Counted from the first letter of the stretch, positions 37,331 through 47,173 are shown. The stretch is 64,000 nucleotides of DNA from Pseudogulbenkiania ferrooxidans 2002 (GCF_000174355.1 NZ_ACIS01000004.1:128924-192923), one strand, 5' to 3'. Translations and numbers: made by a program. Notes: generated by a model from the sequence alone, not told the origin.

Positions 37331-39619
37331 ATGAGAATCAAACTCGTTGCAGCGGCGATTGCCGGTCTGTTTTCCATGTCTGCTGCCATGGCGGCCGAGC
37401 CGTTCGTGGTCAAGGATATCCGTGTTGAGGGCTTGCAGCGCACCGAACCCGGTACGGTATTCAACTACATGCCGCTCAAGGTGGGTGATACCTTTACCGA
37501 CGAGAAGGCCAAAGAAGCGATCAAGGCATTGTTTGCCACCGGTTTCTTCAATGACGTTAGGATGGAGGCGCAGGGCGATGTTCTGATCGTTTCCGTCATC
37601 GAGCGCCCCGTGATCACCCAGCTGAATATTAGCGGCGCCAAGGAATTCGACAAGGACCAGCTCAAGAAGGCACTGAAGGAAAACGGCCTGGCCGAATCCC
37701 GCGTGTTCGATCAGGGCCTGCTCGATGGCGCCGTTCAGGAGTTGAAGCGTCAGTACTACAGCCGCGGCAAGTATTCGGTGGAAATCACCCCCAGCGTGAC
37801 CAAGCTGGAGCGTAACCGCGTCGCCGTCACCCTGGACATCGTCGAGGGCGTGACAGCCAAGATCAAGGAAATCCGCATCGTCGGTGCCAAGGCGTTCGAT
37901 CAGGATACGCTGCTGGGCCAGTTCTCGCTGACCACTGGTGACTGGCTGTCGTGGATCACCAAGGACAACCAGTACTCCAAGCAGAAGCTGTCCGGCGATC
38001 TGGAGAAGCTCAAGGCGTTCTACCAGAACCAGGGCTATCTCGAGTTCAACATCGATTCGACCCAGGTTTCGATCAGCGCCGACAAGGAGGACATGTTCCT
38101 CACCATCAATATCAACGAAGGTCAGCGCTATACCATTTCCGATGTGAAGCTGGCAGGCGACCTGAAGGTTCCGGAAGCCGAGTTGCGCAAGTTGATCCAG
38201 TTCAAGGCTGGCGACGTGTTCAGCCGCGAGAAGGTCAACGATTCGGTAACCGCCATCAGCGACCGGCTGGGTAACGATGGTTACGCCTTTGCCAACGTCA
38301 ATGCGCTGCCGGAGATCGACCGCGAGAAGCGTCAGGTGGCCTTCACGCTGTTCCTCGATCCGGGCCGCAAGACCTACGTTCGCCGCGTGAATATCGCCGG
38401 CAACACCAAGACGCGTGACGAGGTGGTGCGCCGTGAACTGCGCCAGCTCGAGGGTGCGCCGTACGCCTCCGACAAGATCAAGCGCAGCAAGGAGCGGGTC
38501 GAGTTGTTGGGCTACTTCGAGGATGTCAACGTCGAAACCCCGGCGGTAGCCGACACCCCGGACCAGGTCGACATGAACATCAACCTGAAGGAGCGTCCGA
38601 CCGGCAGCATCTCGGCCGGTATCGGCTTCGTGCAGGGCCAGGGTCTGGTGTTCTCCGGCAGCGTGTCGCAGAGCAATATCTTCGGCTCCGGCAAGTCGTT
38701 GTCGGCCGGCATTTCCACCGGCAAGGTCAACAAGAGTGCCAGCATCGCCTTCAACGACCCGTATTTCACGGTCGACGGCGTCAGCCTGGGCTACAACTTG
38801 TACACCCGCACCTACGATGCCCAGGAAGACAACGTCTCCAAGTACAAGACACGTACCACCGGTGCCGCGGCCAAGTTCGGCGTGCCGATCACCGAGTTCG
38901 ACCGCATCAACCTGAGCCTGGGGGTGGAGCAGACGGCCATCACTACCTTTAGTGACAGCCCGCAGCGCTACCTCGACTTTGTCGACAAGTACGGCAAGAG
39001 CGCCAATACCTTGTTGTCCACCATCAGCTGGTCGCGCGATACCCGCGACAGCGCGCTGTGGCCGACGCGTGGCGCGGTGCTGCGCGCCGGGGTCGATATC
39101 GGCCTGCCGGGCCTCGACTTGCAATACTATCGTCTGAGCCATCAGCAGACCTGGTATTTCCCGCTGTCGAAGACGTTCACCCTGATGCTGAATGGCGAAG
39201 TGGGCTATGCCGACGGTTACGGCAAGAGCGCGACCCTGCCGTTCTTCCAGAACTTCTACATGGGTGGTCTGGGTTCGGTACGGGGTTACGAGACCGGCAG
39301 TATCGGTCCCAAGGATACCAACGGCGACTTCCTCGGCGGCACCACCAAGGTGGTCGGCAACGTCGAGCTGCTGTTCCCGTTCCCGGGCATGCGCGACAAC
39401 AAGTCGGTACGCACCAGCGTGTTCTTCGACGTCGGCAGCCTGTGGGACAGCAATGTGTCCGGTTCTACCCCGAGCGATGGGCTGCGTTATTCGACTGGCG
39501 CGGCGCTGACCTGGCTGTCGCCGATGGGGCCGATGAAATTCAGCTACGCCGTACCGCTGAAGAAGGAAGAGGGCGACAAGAAGCAGTCCTTCCAGTTCCA
39601 GCTGGGGACGGTGTTCTGA
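37331..39619 (+). CDS. bamA: Outer-membrane assembly factor BamA
   Basis: Core of the BAM complex that inserts beta-barrels into the outer membrane. It has 762 residues. A 21-residue signal peptide ends in AMA before AEPFVVKDIRVEGLQR. Five POTRA domains follow to about residue 425, then the 16-strand barrel with VRGYETGSIGP as the conserved lid-lock motif and a C-terminal aromatic (LGTVF). It lies between rseP and skp as in most Gram-negative bacteria. Confidence 0.97.
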   Translation: MRIKLVAAAIAGLFSMSAAMAAEPFVVKDIRVEGLQRTEPGTVFNYMPLKVGDTFTDEKAKEAIKALFATGFFNDVRMEAQGDVLIVSVIERPVITQLNISGAKEFDKDQLKKALKENGLAESRVFDQGLLDGAVQELKRQYYSRGKYSVEITPSVTKLERNRVAVTLDIVEGVTAKIKEIRIVGAKAFDQDTLLGQFSLTTGDWLSWITKDNQYSKQKLSGDLEKLKAFYQNQGYLEFNIDSTQVSISADKEDMFLTININEGQRYTISDVKLAGDLKVPEAELRKLIQFKAGDVFSREKVNDSVTAISDRLGNDGYAFANVNALPEIDREKRQVAFTLFLDPGRKTYVRRVNIAGNTKTRDEVVRRELRQLEGAPYASDKIKRSKERVELLGYFEDVNVETPAVADTPDQVDMNINLKERPTGSISAGIGFVQGQGLVFSGSVSQSNIFGSGKSLSAGISTGKVNKSASIAFNDPYFTVDGVSLGYNLYTRTYDAQEDNVSKYKTRTTGAAAKFGVPITEFDRINLSLGVEQTAITTFSDSPQRYLDFVDKYGKSANTLLSTISWSRDTRDSALWPTRGAVLRAGVDIGLPGLDLQYYRLSHQQTWYFPLSKTFTLMLNGEVGYADGYGKSATLPFFQNFYMGGLGSVRGYETGSIGPKDTNGDFLGGTTKVVGNVELLFPFPGMRDNKSVRTSVFFDVGSLWDSNVSGSTPSDGLRYSTGAALTWLSPMGPMKFSYAVPLKKEEGDKKQSFQFQLGTVF

Positions 39620-39632
39620 GCGGAGTCCGCAT

Positions 39633-40127
39633 ATGAAGATGAAAACTGTTCGCTTGCTTGCTGCCTGCGCCGTGGCGGCCGCTTCGTTCGCCGCGACGGC
39701 CGCCGAGTTCAAGCTGGGCTACATCAACACCGAGCGGGTATATCGTGAGGCGGCCCCGGCACAGCAGGTGATGAAGAAGCTGGAGAAGGAGTTCAGCGAC
39801 CGACGTACCGAGCTGAAAAAGATGGAGGATCGTGCCAAGCAGCTGGAAACGCTGCTGGGCAAGAGCGGCTTGGGGCTGGATGATCGCAAGAAGTACGAGC
39901 GTGAACTGGCCGGACTCGATCGCGATTACCGGGCCAAGGGGCGCGAGCTGGCGGAGGACTTCAATCTGCGTCGCAACGAGGAGTTCGCCGCTGTGCAGGA
40001 GCGTGCCAACCGTACCATCAAGCAGATCGCCGAGCGCGAACAGTTCGACCTGATCCTGCAGGACGCGGTGTACGTCAATCCCAAGTACGACATCACCGCC
40101 AAGGTCCTCAAGGAACTTGACAAGTAA
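39633..40127 (+). CDS. skp: Periplasmic chaperone Skp/OmpH
   Basis: Trimeric holdase for unfolded outer-membrane proteins. It has 164 residues with a signal peptide ending in TAA or ATA before AEFKLGYINTERVYRE. A long charged coiled coil spans about 45-130, matching the Skp tentacles. Start alternatives at 39633 and 39639 differ by two residues; GGAG lies upstream of both. Confidence 0.94.
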   Translation: MKMKTVRLLAACAVAAASFAATAAEFKLGYINTERVYREAAPAQQVMKKLEKEFSDRRTELKKMEDRAKQLETLLGKSGLGLDDRKKYERELAGLDRDYRAKGRELAEDFNLRRNEEFAAVQERANRTIKQIAEREQFDLILQDAVYVNPKYDITAKVLKELDK

Positions 40128-40146
40128 TTCCCTCTATTTTCCGGAG

Positions 40147-40174
40147 AAGCCGGCCCCGGGTCGGCTTTGTTTTT
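40147..40174 (+). terminator. Terminator-like hairpin directly before lpxD
   Basis: AAGCCGGCC (40147-40155) pairs with GGTCGGCTT (40159-40167, one G-U), then TGTTTTT. The T tract ends one base before the lpxD ATG, replacing any ribosome-binding site. It could lower expression of lpxD and later genes. Confidence 0.65.
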
Positions 40175-40175
40175 G

Positions 40176-41225
40176 ATGGCATACACCCTTTCCGAAATCG
40201 TGGCGCGGCTCGGTGGCGAGTTGCGTGGTGACGATTGCCTGGTCGAACGCCTGGCACCGCTGGAAGACGCCAAGACGGGCGAAATCAGTTTTCTCGCCAG
40301 CGCCAAGTTCCGGCGCCAGCTCGAGACGACCGCAGCCAGCGCGCTCATCATGTCGCCCAAGTTGGCCGAAGAAACCGGCTATGGCGGACCGCTGATCCTG
40401 ACCGACGACCCTTATCTCTATTTTGCCCGGGTGGCGACGCTGTTCCATCCCGCCCCGCCGGCCCGTCCCGGCATCCATGCCTCGGCGGTGGTCGGCGAGG
40501 GGTGCCGCATCGATGCCTCCAGCGAAATCGGCGCCAACGTCAGCATCGGTCGAGATGTGACCATCGGCCAGCGCTGCCGCATCCTGCCGGGCGTGGTGAT
40601 CGGCGATGGCGTGGTGATCGGCGATGAGGTGACCTTGCACCCGAATGTCACGGTTTACCACGGTTGCCTGATCGGCTCGCGCGTCGGCATCCACTCCGGC
40701 ACGGTGATCGGCGCGGATGGCTTCGGCCTGGCCTGGGCCCGCGACCACTGGTTCAAGATTCCGCAAACCGGGCGGGTGGTGATCGAGGACGACGTCGAGA
40801 TCGGTGCCAACACCACGGTCGACCGCGGTGCGATGGCTGACACCATCATCCGCCGCGGCGCCAAGATCGACAACCTGGTGCAGATCGCGCACAACGTGCA
40901 GATCGGCGAGCATACCGCCATCGCGGGCTGCGTCGGCATCGCCGGCAGCACCAAGATCGGGGCCTATTGCACTGTTGGTGGTGCGGCGATGTTCGTCGGC
41001 CACATCGAGGTGACTGACCGTACTCATATCGGCGGCGGAACGCTGGTGTCCAAGAGCATCAAGAAGCCGGACAACTACGCCTCGTCCTACCCGCTTTCCA
41101 CCATGAAGGAATGGCTGCCCAACGCCGTTCACCTGAGACATCTCGACGATCTCGTCAAACGCGTAAAAGAACTCGAACGCGAGATCAAGAACCTGAAAGA
41201 CAGCAAGGAACCGAATAATGACTGA
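40176..41225 (+). CDS. lpxD: UDP-3-O-acylglucosamine N-acyltransferase
   Basis: Third step of lipid A synthesis. It has 349 residues. An N-terminal uridine-binding domain (to about 100) precedes hexapeptide repeats of a left-handed beta-helix (about 100-310) and a C-terminal helix [15 protein letters not shown]. The catalytic histidine is likely in [12 protein letters not shown]. No Shine-Dalgarno precedes the ATG; a hairpin with a T run occupies that place. The stop overlaps fabZ by 8 bases. Confidence 0.96.
   Translation: MAYTLSEIVARLGGELRGDDCLVERLAPLEDAKTGEISFLASAKFRRQLETTAASALIMSPKLAEETGYGGPLILTDDPYLYFARVATLFHPAPPARPGIHASAVVGEGCRIDASSEIGANVSIGRDVTIGQRCRILPGVVIGDGVVIGDEVTLHPNVTVYHGCLIGSRVGIHSGTVIGADGFGLAWARDHWFKIPQTGRVVIEDDVEIGANTTVDRGAMADTIIRRGAKIDNLVQIAHNVQIGEHTAIAGCVGIAGSTKIGAYCTVGGAAMFVGHIEVTDRTHIGGGTLVSKSIKKPDNYASSYPLSTMKEWLPNAVHLRHLDDLVKRVKELEREIKNLKDSKEPNND
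40360..40371 (+). repeat. Uptake-sequence-like 12-mer, one mismatch
   Basis: AGTTGGCCGAAG inside lpxD, differing from the exact motif only in the first base. Confidence 0.55.
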
Positions 41226-41670
41226 GCATGCCGTGAACGTCGACGTACGTGAAATTATGAAGTACCTACCGCACCGCTACCCGTTCCTGCTGGTGGACCG
41301 TGTGGTCGAGTTCGAGGCGGGCAAGCGCGTCAAGGCACTCAAGAACGTGACCATCAACGAGCCGTTCTTCGTCGGCCACTTCGAGCAGTACCCGGTGATG
41401 CCGGGTGTGCTGATCATCGAGGCGCTGGCCCAGGCTGCCGGCATCCTGTCGATCAAGAGCCAGGGCGAGCGTGCCGAGAACGAGCTGTACTTCTTTGTCG
41501 GCATCGACAACGCCCGCTTCAAGCGCCAGGTGGTGCCGGGCGATCAACTGGTGATGGAAGTGGAGGAAATCACGTCCAAGCGTGGCATCGCCAAGTACAA
41601 GGCACGTGCCCTGGTGGACGGTCAGGTGGCCTGCGAGGCCGAGATCATGTGCGCCAAGCGCGAGGTGTGA
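41218..41670 (+). CDS. fabZ: 3-Hydroxyacyl-ACP dehydratase FabZ
   Basis: Dehydrates 3-hydroxyacyl-ACP in fatty acid elongation, in balance with lipid A synthesis. It has 150 residues. [11 protein letters not shown] and [20 protein letters not shown] (catalytic His and Glu) are present. It overlaps lpxD by 8 bases and is 2 bp from lpxA. Confidence 0.97.
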   Translation: MTEHAVNVDVREIMKYLPHRYPFLLVDRVVEFEAGKRVKALKNVTINEPFFVGHFEQYPVMPGVLIIEALAQAAGILSIKSQGERAENELYFFVGIDNARFKRQVVPGDQLVMEVEEITSKRGIAKYKARALVDGQVACEAEIMCAKREV

Positions 41671-41672
41671 CC

Positions 41673-42446
41673 ATGGCGATTCATCCCACCGCGATCGTCG
41701 ATCCCAACGCCCGGGTCGCCCCGGATGTCGAGATTGGCGCCTATTCGATCGTCGGCCCTAACGTGTCCATCGACAGCGGCACCTGGGTTGGTCCGCACGT
41801 GGTGATCGAGGGTCATACCTCGATCGGCAAGAACAACCGCATCTTCCAGTTCTGCTCGCTGGGCGCGATGCCGCAGGACAAGAAGTACGCCGGCGAGCCG
41901 ACCCGGCTCGAGATCGGTGACAACAACACCATCCGCGAATTCTGCACCTTCAACGTCGGCACCGCGCAGGACGTCGGCGTGACCCGCCTCGGCAACGACA
42001 ACTGGATCATGGCCTACGTGCACCTGGCGCACGATTGCCAGGTCGGCAACCACACCATCTTCGCCAACAACGCCACACTGGCCGGCCACGTGCAAATCGG
42101 CGACTGGGTGATCCTGGGTGGTTTCACCAGCGTGCACCAGTTCGGCATCATCGGCGAGCACGCCATGACCGCGTTCGCCAGCGCCGTGGCGCAGGATGTG
42201 CCGCCGTACGTGATGGCGCACGGCAACCGTGCCGTGCCTTCCGGCATCAACGCCGAGGGCCTGAAGCGCCGTGGTTTCACTCCGGAGCAGATCCGCTCCA
42301 TCCGCCAGGCCTACAAGACGCTGTACCGCAACGGCCTGTCGCTCGACGAGGCCAAGCAGGCCATCATCGCCGAAGCGGCCAGCCATCCCGAGCTGGAGGC
42401 GTTCGTGCGCTTCTTCGGCCTGTCGGAGCGGGGCATCATTCGCTAA
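41673..42446 (+). CDS. lpxA: UDP-N-acetylglucosamine O-acyltransferase
   Basis: First step of lipid A synthesis. It has 257 residues starting [16 protein letters not shown] left-handed beta-helix of hexapeptide repeats covers the first two thirds; [15 protein letters not shown] contains the catalytic histidine. A C-terminal helical domain follows. The frame upstream of this ATG overlaps fabZ and is not coding. Confidence 0.97.
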   Translation: MAIHPTAIVDPNARVAPDVEIGAYSIVGPNVSIDSGTWVGPHVVIEGHTSIGKNNRIFQFCSLGAMPQDKKYAGEPTRLEIGDNNTIREFCTFNVGTAQDVGVTRLGNDNWIMAYVHLAHDCQVGNHTIFANNATLAGHVQIGDWVILGGFTSVHQFGIIGEHAMTAFASAVAQDVPPYVMAHGNRAVPSGINAEGLKRRGFTPEQIRSIRQAYKTLYRNGLSLDEAKQAIIAEAASHPELEAFVRFFGLSERGIIR

Positions 42447-42449
42447 ATC

Positions 42450-43625
42450 ATGCCGGAACCCTTGTTCAAGCGAAGCGGCGCGTTGAAGGTCGCCATGGTG
42501 GCCGGCGAGGCGTCGGGCGACCTGCTGGGTGCGCACCTGATGGCGGCGCTCAAGGCACGCCATCCCGAGATCGAGTTTGCCGGTATCGGCGGGCCCCGGA
42601 TGCAGGCGCAGGGTCTCTACTCGGTGGTGCCGCAGGAGCGGCTGGCGGTGCGCGGCTACGCCGAGGTGCTGTCGCGCCTGCCGGAGCTCTTGCGCATCCG
42701 CGCCCATCTGCGCGATGCCCTGATCGCCGAGCGCCCCGACGTGTTCGTCGGCATCGATGCCCCGGACTTCAACCTCGGGCTCGAGAAGTCGCTGAAGAAG
42801 AAGGGCATTCGTACCGTCCACTACGTCAGCCCGTCGGTATGGGCGTGGCGTCCGGAGCGGGTGCAGAAGATCGGCGAGGCGGCCGATCGGGTGCTGTGCC
42901 TGTTTCCGATGGAGCCGCCGCTGTATGAAAAGGCCGGCGTGCCGGTGACTTTCGTCGGTCATCCGCTGGCGGGGGAAATTCCGCTGGTGCCGGATACCGC
43001 CGCGATGCGGGAGCAGCTCGGCTTGTTCCCGGGAGGGCCGGTGTTCGCGCTGCTGCCCGGCAGCCGCGTCAGCGAGATCGATTACCTGGGCGAGATCTTC
43101 GTCAAGACGGCGCGGCTGCTGCATGAGCGCTACCCGGCGGCGCAGTTCCTGGTGCCGCTGGCGACGCGGGCGACGCTCGATGCCTTCGACCAGATGCTGT
43201 CCCGGCTCAAGGCCTGGGATTTGCCGATCCGCAAGCTGTTCGGCCACGCGCAGATGGCGATGATCGCCAGCGACGTGGTGCTGGTGAAGAGCGGCACCTC
43301 GACGCTGGAGGTGGCGCTCACCAAGAAACCGATGGTGATCACCTACAAGCTGTCGTGGCTCACCTACCGTCTGGTCAAGCGCAAGCTGAAGTTGCCGTGG
43401 GTCGGCCTGCCCAACATCCTGTTGGGCGACTCGGTGGTGCCGGAGCTACTGCAGTACGACGCCACGCCGGAAAGGTTGGCCGAAGCCGTGGCCGCACTCT
43501 ACGATGACGAGCCGGCCAGGCAGGCGCTCACCGCCCGTTTCACCGCGCTGCACCGCGAGCTGAGGCAGGATACCGCCGAGCTCGCGGCCGATGCGGTGCT
43601 GCAGGTGGCGGGGGTGCCGGCATGA
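42450..43625 (+). CDS. lpxB: Lipid-A-disaccharide synthase
   Basis: Glycosyltransferase (GT19) that joins UDP-diacylglucosamine and lipid X. It has 391 residues. [13 protein letters not shown] near the N-terminus, [24 protein letters not shown] and [13 protein letters not shown] are family motifs. It starts 3 bp after lpxA and overlaps rnhB by 4 bases. An exact uptake-like 12-mer is at 43474-43485. Confidence 0.97.
   Translation: MPEPLFKRSGALKVAMVAGEASGDLLGAHLMAALKARHPEIEFAGIGGPRMQAQGLYSVVPQERLAVRGYAEVLSRLPELLRIRAHLRDALIAERPDVFVGIDAPDFNLGLEKSLKKKGIRTVHYVSPSVWAWRPERVQKIGEAADRVLCLFPMEPPLYEKAGVPVTFVGHPLAGEIPLVPDTAAMREQLGLFPGGPVFALLPGSRVSEIDYLGEIFVKTARLLHERYPAAQFLVPLATRATLDAFDQMLSRLKAWDLPIRKLFGHAQMAMIASDVVLVKSGTSTLEVALTKKPMVITYKLSWLTYRLVKRKLKLPWVGLPNILLGDSVVPELLQYDATPERLAEAVAALYDDEPARQALTARFTALHRELRQDTAELAADAVLQVAGVPA
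43474..43485 (+). repeat. Uptake-sequence-like 12-mer
   Basis: Exact copy near the 3' end of lpxB, read within Arg-Leu-Ala-Glu. Confidence 0.75.
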
Positions 43626-44203
43626 TCGCCGGGGTCGACGAGGCGGGCAGGGGGCCGCTCGCCGGGGCAGTGTTCGCCGCCGCGGTGATCCTCGACCCGG
43701 CCCGGCCGATCGTTGGTCTGGCGGATTCCAAGAAGCTCTCGGAAAAGCAGCGCGACGAGCTGGCGCCGCTGATCCGCGAGCGCTCGCTCGCCTGGTGCAT
43801 CGCCAGCGCCAGTGTCGACGAGATCGACCGGCTCAACATCCTGCAGGCCACCATGCTGGCGATGAGCCGCGCCGTGGCCGGTTTGTCGGTATTGCCTGCC
43901 GAAGTGCTGATCGACGGCAACCGTGTGCCCAAGGGTATCGCTGTGCCGGCGCGCGCCATCGTCAAGGGCGATGCGTTGGAACCGGCTATCTCGGCGGCGT
44001 CCATCCTCGCCAAGACCGCGCGCGACGCCGAGCTGGTGGCGCTCGACGCCTTGCATCCCGAGTTCGGTTTCGCCCGACACAAGGGCTACCCGACAGCCGA
44101 GCACCTGGCGGCGATCGAGCGTTTCGGCGTGCTGCCGGAGCACCGTCGCACCTTCGGCCCGGTCAAGGCGTGGCTGGCGCGGCAGCAGGGGCAGTTGTTC
44201 TGA
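43622..44203 (+). CDS. rnhB: Ribonuclease HII
   Basis: Removes ribonucleotides from DNA and RNA-DNA hybrids. It has 193 residues. The start [15 protein letters not shown] holds the first catalytic Asp-Glu pair; LIDGN and SILAKTARD follow. The N-terminus is very short, beginning right at the catalytic motif. It overlaps lpxB by 4 bases, the usual end of this operon. Confidence 0.96.
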   Translation: MIAGVDEAGRGPLAGAVFAAAVILDPARPIVGLADSKKLSEKQRDELAPLIRERSLAWCIASASVDEIDRLNILQATMLAMSRAVAGLSVLPAEVLIDGNRVPKGIAVPARAIVKGDALEPAISAASILAKTARDAELVALDALHPEFGFARHKGYPTAEHLAAIERFGVLPEHRRTFGPVKAWLARQQGQLF

Positions 44204-44284
44204 CCGGCCGCACTCCAGCGGGCCGTGTCACGAGCCCAACGCTACCTTCCGGCAGTCCTTTCCGCGCCCCTTCCGAGTAACACC

Positions 44285-44770
44285 ATGACGCCTCACAAGC
44301 ACTGTTTCCCACCGGTCGTCTCGCCCGAGGTGCGGCTGCTGATCCTGGGCTCGCTGCCGGGGGACGCTTCGCTGGCGGCCGGCCAGTATTATGCCCACCC
44401 GCGCAACCAGTTCTGGCGCCTCTTGGGCGAGGTGCTGGACGAGCCCTTGGGCGAGATGCCGTATGCCGATCGGCTCGGCTGCCTGCTCGAACACCGTGTC
44501 GGGCTGTGGGATGTGGTGGCGCAGGCGCGGCGTCAGGGCAGCTTGGATGCCGCGCTCAACGACATCGAGCACAACGACCTCCTAGTGCTGACGCGTTCCC
44601 TTCCCCGGCTTGAGGCGATTGGATTCAACGGCGGCACGGCGTTCAAGGCGGCGAAAAGCCTGGCCGCAAGCCCCTTAGCTTTGCTGGCGCTGCCGTCTTC
44701 CAGCCCGGCCTATACCCGCCCCTATGAGGAAAAGCTTGCGATCTGGCTGCAATTGCGCCGATATATGTAG
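44285..44770 (+). CDS. Hypoxanthine-DNA glycosylase (UDG family 6)
   Basis: Base-excision repair enzyme acting on deaminated adenine. It has 161 residues from the ATG at 44285. LILGSLPGDASLAAGQYYAH and PRNQFWRLL form the family 6 active-site region, related to Mug/UDG but with its own catalytic asparagine (in NQFW). LPSSSPAYTR near the C-terminus is the second active-site motif. It follows rnhB by 81 bp on the same strand, so two repair genes sit behind the lipid A genes. Confidence 0.85.
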   Translation: MTPHKHCFPPVVSPEVRLLILGSLPGDASLAAGQYYAHPRNQFWRLLGEVLDEPLGEMPYADRLGCLLEHRVGLWDVVAQARRQGSLDAALNDIEHNDLLVLTRSLPRLEAIGFNGGTAFKAAKSLAASPLALLALPSSSPAYTRPYEEKLAIWLQLRRYM

Positions 44771-44946
44771 TAGGAGCTTGCGAGAAACATCGTCCCACAG
44801 GGATTCCCTACGGTCATTGCCGCGCTCCCGGGCGGTTCGAGAAGCGTCGCCGTATCGCGGGTGCGGCGAGCATTGCGGGGCCGGGCGGGGTGGGCTGCCG
44901 AGTTTATTGACAAGCGCGCTGTCTGACCGGTTGATCGGAGGCCGTC

Positions 44947-45171
44947 ATGAACCGCTATTGCATCTGGTTTGCCACGCCTGACGACAAGGTGGTGCGCCGC
45001 GCCGAGGTGGTGCTGAACGGCTCGATTCATTGCCACCAAGTGCTGGAGGAGATCGAGGCACAGCTGGCGATCGATTGCGGGCTGACCGAAGTGATGATCA
45101 TCGACTGGAAACGCTTCGAGGACCCCGAGGACGGGCAGGGCAACGACGCCAGCCTGTCGCACGCCGCCTGA
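44947..45171 (+). CDS. Small hypothetical protein
   Basis: A 74-residue acidic soluble protein that I do not recognise. The pattern MNRYCIWFATPDDKVVRRAE with a regular alternation suggests a small alpha/beta fold. A clear GGAGG lies 5 bases before the ATG, which supports expression. It stands alone between two repeat-rich gaps; TTGACA at 44911-44916 could be a -35 box, but no good -10 follows. Confidence 0.6.
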   Translation: MNRYCIWFATPDDKVVRRAEVVLNGSIHCHQVLEEIEAQLAIDCGLTEVMIIDWKRFEDPEDGQGNDASLSHAA

Positions 45172-45483
45172 ACGCTTCTGAATGGCGCTGCCACGCCCCC
45201 TGATCGGGTTCAGGCGCACTGCGTGCAATCTTTTGCCGGGCGCGGCGAAGCTGTGCACGCAGGGGGGCTCCGTGGTGAGATATCTTCAGGAGCTGCGTGT
45301 CCATTGCGGTTTCGGTGCGGCCTTTCATCCCGCCGGGGGCCGTTCGTGACGATTTCCTTCATCGGCACCGGGTGAGTCGAGACTAGTCATTTCGCCCGAT
45401 TAGGTGGCATCCCCCTGCGTGTTATCATCGCCCTGTTCCGCCCGGCCTGCGCGCCGGGCCTAGATTCTTGCGGATGCTGAACG
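45172..45483. other. Intergenic region before mobB with a degenerate repeat
   Basis: About 310 bp without a gene. 45193-45253 resembles the right half of the palindromic element at 47.5-47.7 kb (shared CCTGATCGGG, CTGCGTGC, AATCTTTTGC and GTGCACGCAG in the same order). A hairpin GCCCGGC/GCCGGGC (45440-45446 and 45453-45459) sits 24 bp before the mobB ATG; whether it controls mobB is unknown. Confidence 0.5.
45193..45253 (+). repeat. Degenerate copy of the intergenic palindromic repeat
   Basis: Four blocks of 8-10 identical bases in the same order as in the reverse complement of the 47.5-47.7 kb element, with small changes between them. Confidence 0.55.
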
Positions 45484-45993
45484 ATGCACGTGATCGGCTT
45501 TGCCGGCTATTCCGGCAGTGGCAAAACCACCCTGATTGAACGGCTGTTGCCCCGGCTCGTGGCCCATGGGCTCGACGTGGCGGTGATCAAGCACACTCAC
45601 CACGACGTCGACTGGGACGTGCCGGGCAAGGACAGCTGGCGCCATCGCCAGGCCGGGGCGCGGCAGGTGCTGCTGGCGGCCGGCCGGCGCCGGCTGCTGG
45701 TGGAGGAGCTGCCCGGCAGCAACGATCACCCGCTGCTGGAGCACGTGGCGCGGCTCGCTCCGTGCGACCTGGTGTTGGCCGAGGGCTTCAAGCACGCCCC
45801 GGTGCCCAAGATCGAAGTGATCAATAGCGCGCTTGCCAGTCCGCGCCTGTACCCGGACGATCCGCAGGTACTGGCCGTGGTTGGCGACGTCCCCATCGAC
45901 ACGACCTTGCCGCAGTTTCATCGAGACGATATCGCCGGCATCGTCGCTTTCCTGTTGAGTACCTTACCCGATGCAAAACATGCTGACCGTTGA
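45484..45993 (+). CDS. mobB: Molybdopterin-guanine dinucleotide biosynthesis protein B
   Basis: GTP-binding accessory protein for molybdenum cofactor maturation. It has 169 residues. The P-loop GYSGSGKT is at 8-15; VIKHTHHDVDWDVPGKDSWRH and LAEGFK are family motifs. No clear Shine-Dalgarno. It overlaps moeA by 23 bases. Confidence 0.94.
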   Translation: MHVIGFAGYSGSGKTTLIERLLPRLVAHGLDVAVIKHTHHDVDWDVPGKDSWRHRQAGARQVLLAAGRRRLLVEELPGSNDHPLLEHVARLAPCDLVLAEGFKHAPVPKIEVINSALASPRLYPDDPQVLAVVGDVPIDTTLPQFHRDDIAGIVAFLLSTLPDAKHADR

Positions 45994-47173
45994 CGAGGCC
46001 GCGAGCTGGCTGCTGTCGCGCGCCGACGCCGTGACCGAGACCGAAACCGTTTCCCTGCTGGAGGCTGGTGGCCGCGTGCTGGCGGTGCCGGTGGTGGCCA
46101 CCCTGGACGTGCCGCCGCACGACAACAGCGCCATGGACGGCTACGCCCTGCGCGTGGCGGACTTCGGCCAACCTTTGCCGGTGTCGCAGCGCATCCCGGC
46201 GGGCCATGTGCCCGATGCGCTGCAGTCGGGCAGTGTTGCGCGCATCTTTACCGGCGCGCCGATCCCGTCCGGGGCCGACGCGGTGGTGATGCAGGAGCAG
46301 TGCGAGGTGCAGGAGGACGGCCGCGTCACGATTCAAAAGGCGCCCGTCGCCGGCCAGAATATTCGCCGTGCCGGCGAAGATATCGCCAACGGCCAGACCG
46401 TGCTGGCCGCCGGTCAGCGTCTTTCCACCGCCGATATCGGCTTGCTCGCCTCGCTCGGTATCGCCGAGGTGGCTGTGGTGCGGCCGCTGCGCGTGGCGGT
46501 GTTTTTCACCGGTGACGAACTGGTCGAGCCGGGCCAGCCGCTGGGACCTGGCCAGATCTACAACTCCAACCGCTACTGGCTGGTGCCGGCGTTGATGCAG
46601 TTGGGCTGCGAGGTCAGCGACCTTGGCATCATCCCCGACGAGCTGCAGGCCACCCGCGAGGCGCTGCGCGACGCCGCCGACTTTGCCGACGTGATCATGA
46701 CCTGCGGCGGGGTATCGGTGGGTGAGGAAGATCACGTCAAGGCCGCGGTGGAGGCCGAGGGGGCGCTCAATCTGTGGAAAATCGCCATCAAGCCGGGCAA
46801 GCCGCTGGCCAGCGGCAAGATCGGCAGCGCCGACTTCATCGGCCTGCCGGGCAACCCAGTGTCGGGCTTCGTCACCTTCGCGGTGCTGGTGAAGGCCTTC
46901 CTGCAGCGACGCGCCGGCGTGGCCGACGCGGCCGGCACGACGACGGTGCGCTATCCCGCCGCCTTCGACTGGGGCCGTCCCGACGCCAAGCGCGTGGAGT
47001 TCCTGCGCGTGCGGCGCGTGGTGCGCGACGGCCAGACCGTGCTGGAGCGCTACCCCAACCAGGGTTCGGGGGTGCTGACCTCGTGTGCCTGGGCCGACGG
47101 CCTGGTGCGCCTGGCGCCGGGGCAGGCCGTCGCGGCGGGCGACCAGCTCGATTTCATCGCGCTGGAATTCTGA
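45971..47173 (+). CDS. moeA: Molybdopterin molybdotransferase MoeA
   Basis: Inserts molybdate into adenylated molybdopterin. It has 400 residues. PPHDNSAMDGYAL, IFTGAPIPSGADAVVMQE, ADVIMTCGGVSVGEEDH and GLPGNPVSGFVTF are diagnostic. The ATG at 45971 lies within mobB and an internal ATG is at codon 4. It overlaps the ferredoxin gene by one codon unit (TGATG). An exact uptake-like 12-mer lies at 46162-46173. Confidence 0.96.
   Translation: MQNMLTVDEAASWLLSRADAVTETETVSLLEAGGRVLAVPVVATLDVPPHDNSAMDGYALRVADFGQPLPVSQRIPAGHVPDALQSGSVARIFTGAPIPSGADAVVMQEQCEVQEDGRVTIQKAPVAGQNIRRAGEDIANGQTVLAAGQRLSTADIGLLASLGIAEVAVVRPLRVAVFFTGDELVEPGQPLGPGQIYNSNRYWLVPALMQLGCEVSDLGIIPDELQATREALRDAADFADVIMTCGGVSVGEEDHVKAAVEAEGALNLWKIAIKPGKPLASGKIGSADFIGLPGNPVSGFVTFAVLVKAFLQRRAGVADAAGTTTVRYPAAFDWGRPDAKRVEFLRVRRVVRDGQTVLERYPNQGSGVLTSCAWADGLVRLAPGQAVAAGDQLDFIALEF
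46162..46173 (-). repeat. Uptake-sequence-like 12-mer
   Basis: Exact copy inside moeA, antisense; the gene reads it as Asp-Phe-Gly-Gln-Pro, a frame not used elsewhere. Confidence 0.75.

Noticed and set aside
37289-39712. Minus-strand open frame of about 800 codons opposite bamA
   Set aside because: A mirror of bamA codon usage; bamA itself is certain.
45440-45459. Molybdenum-cofactor riboswitch before mobB
   Set aside because: Only one simple hairpin is present within a short leader; the multi-helix conserved structure of that riboswitch was not seen.
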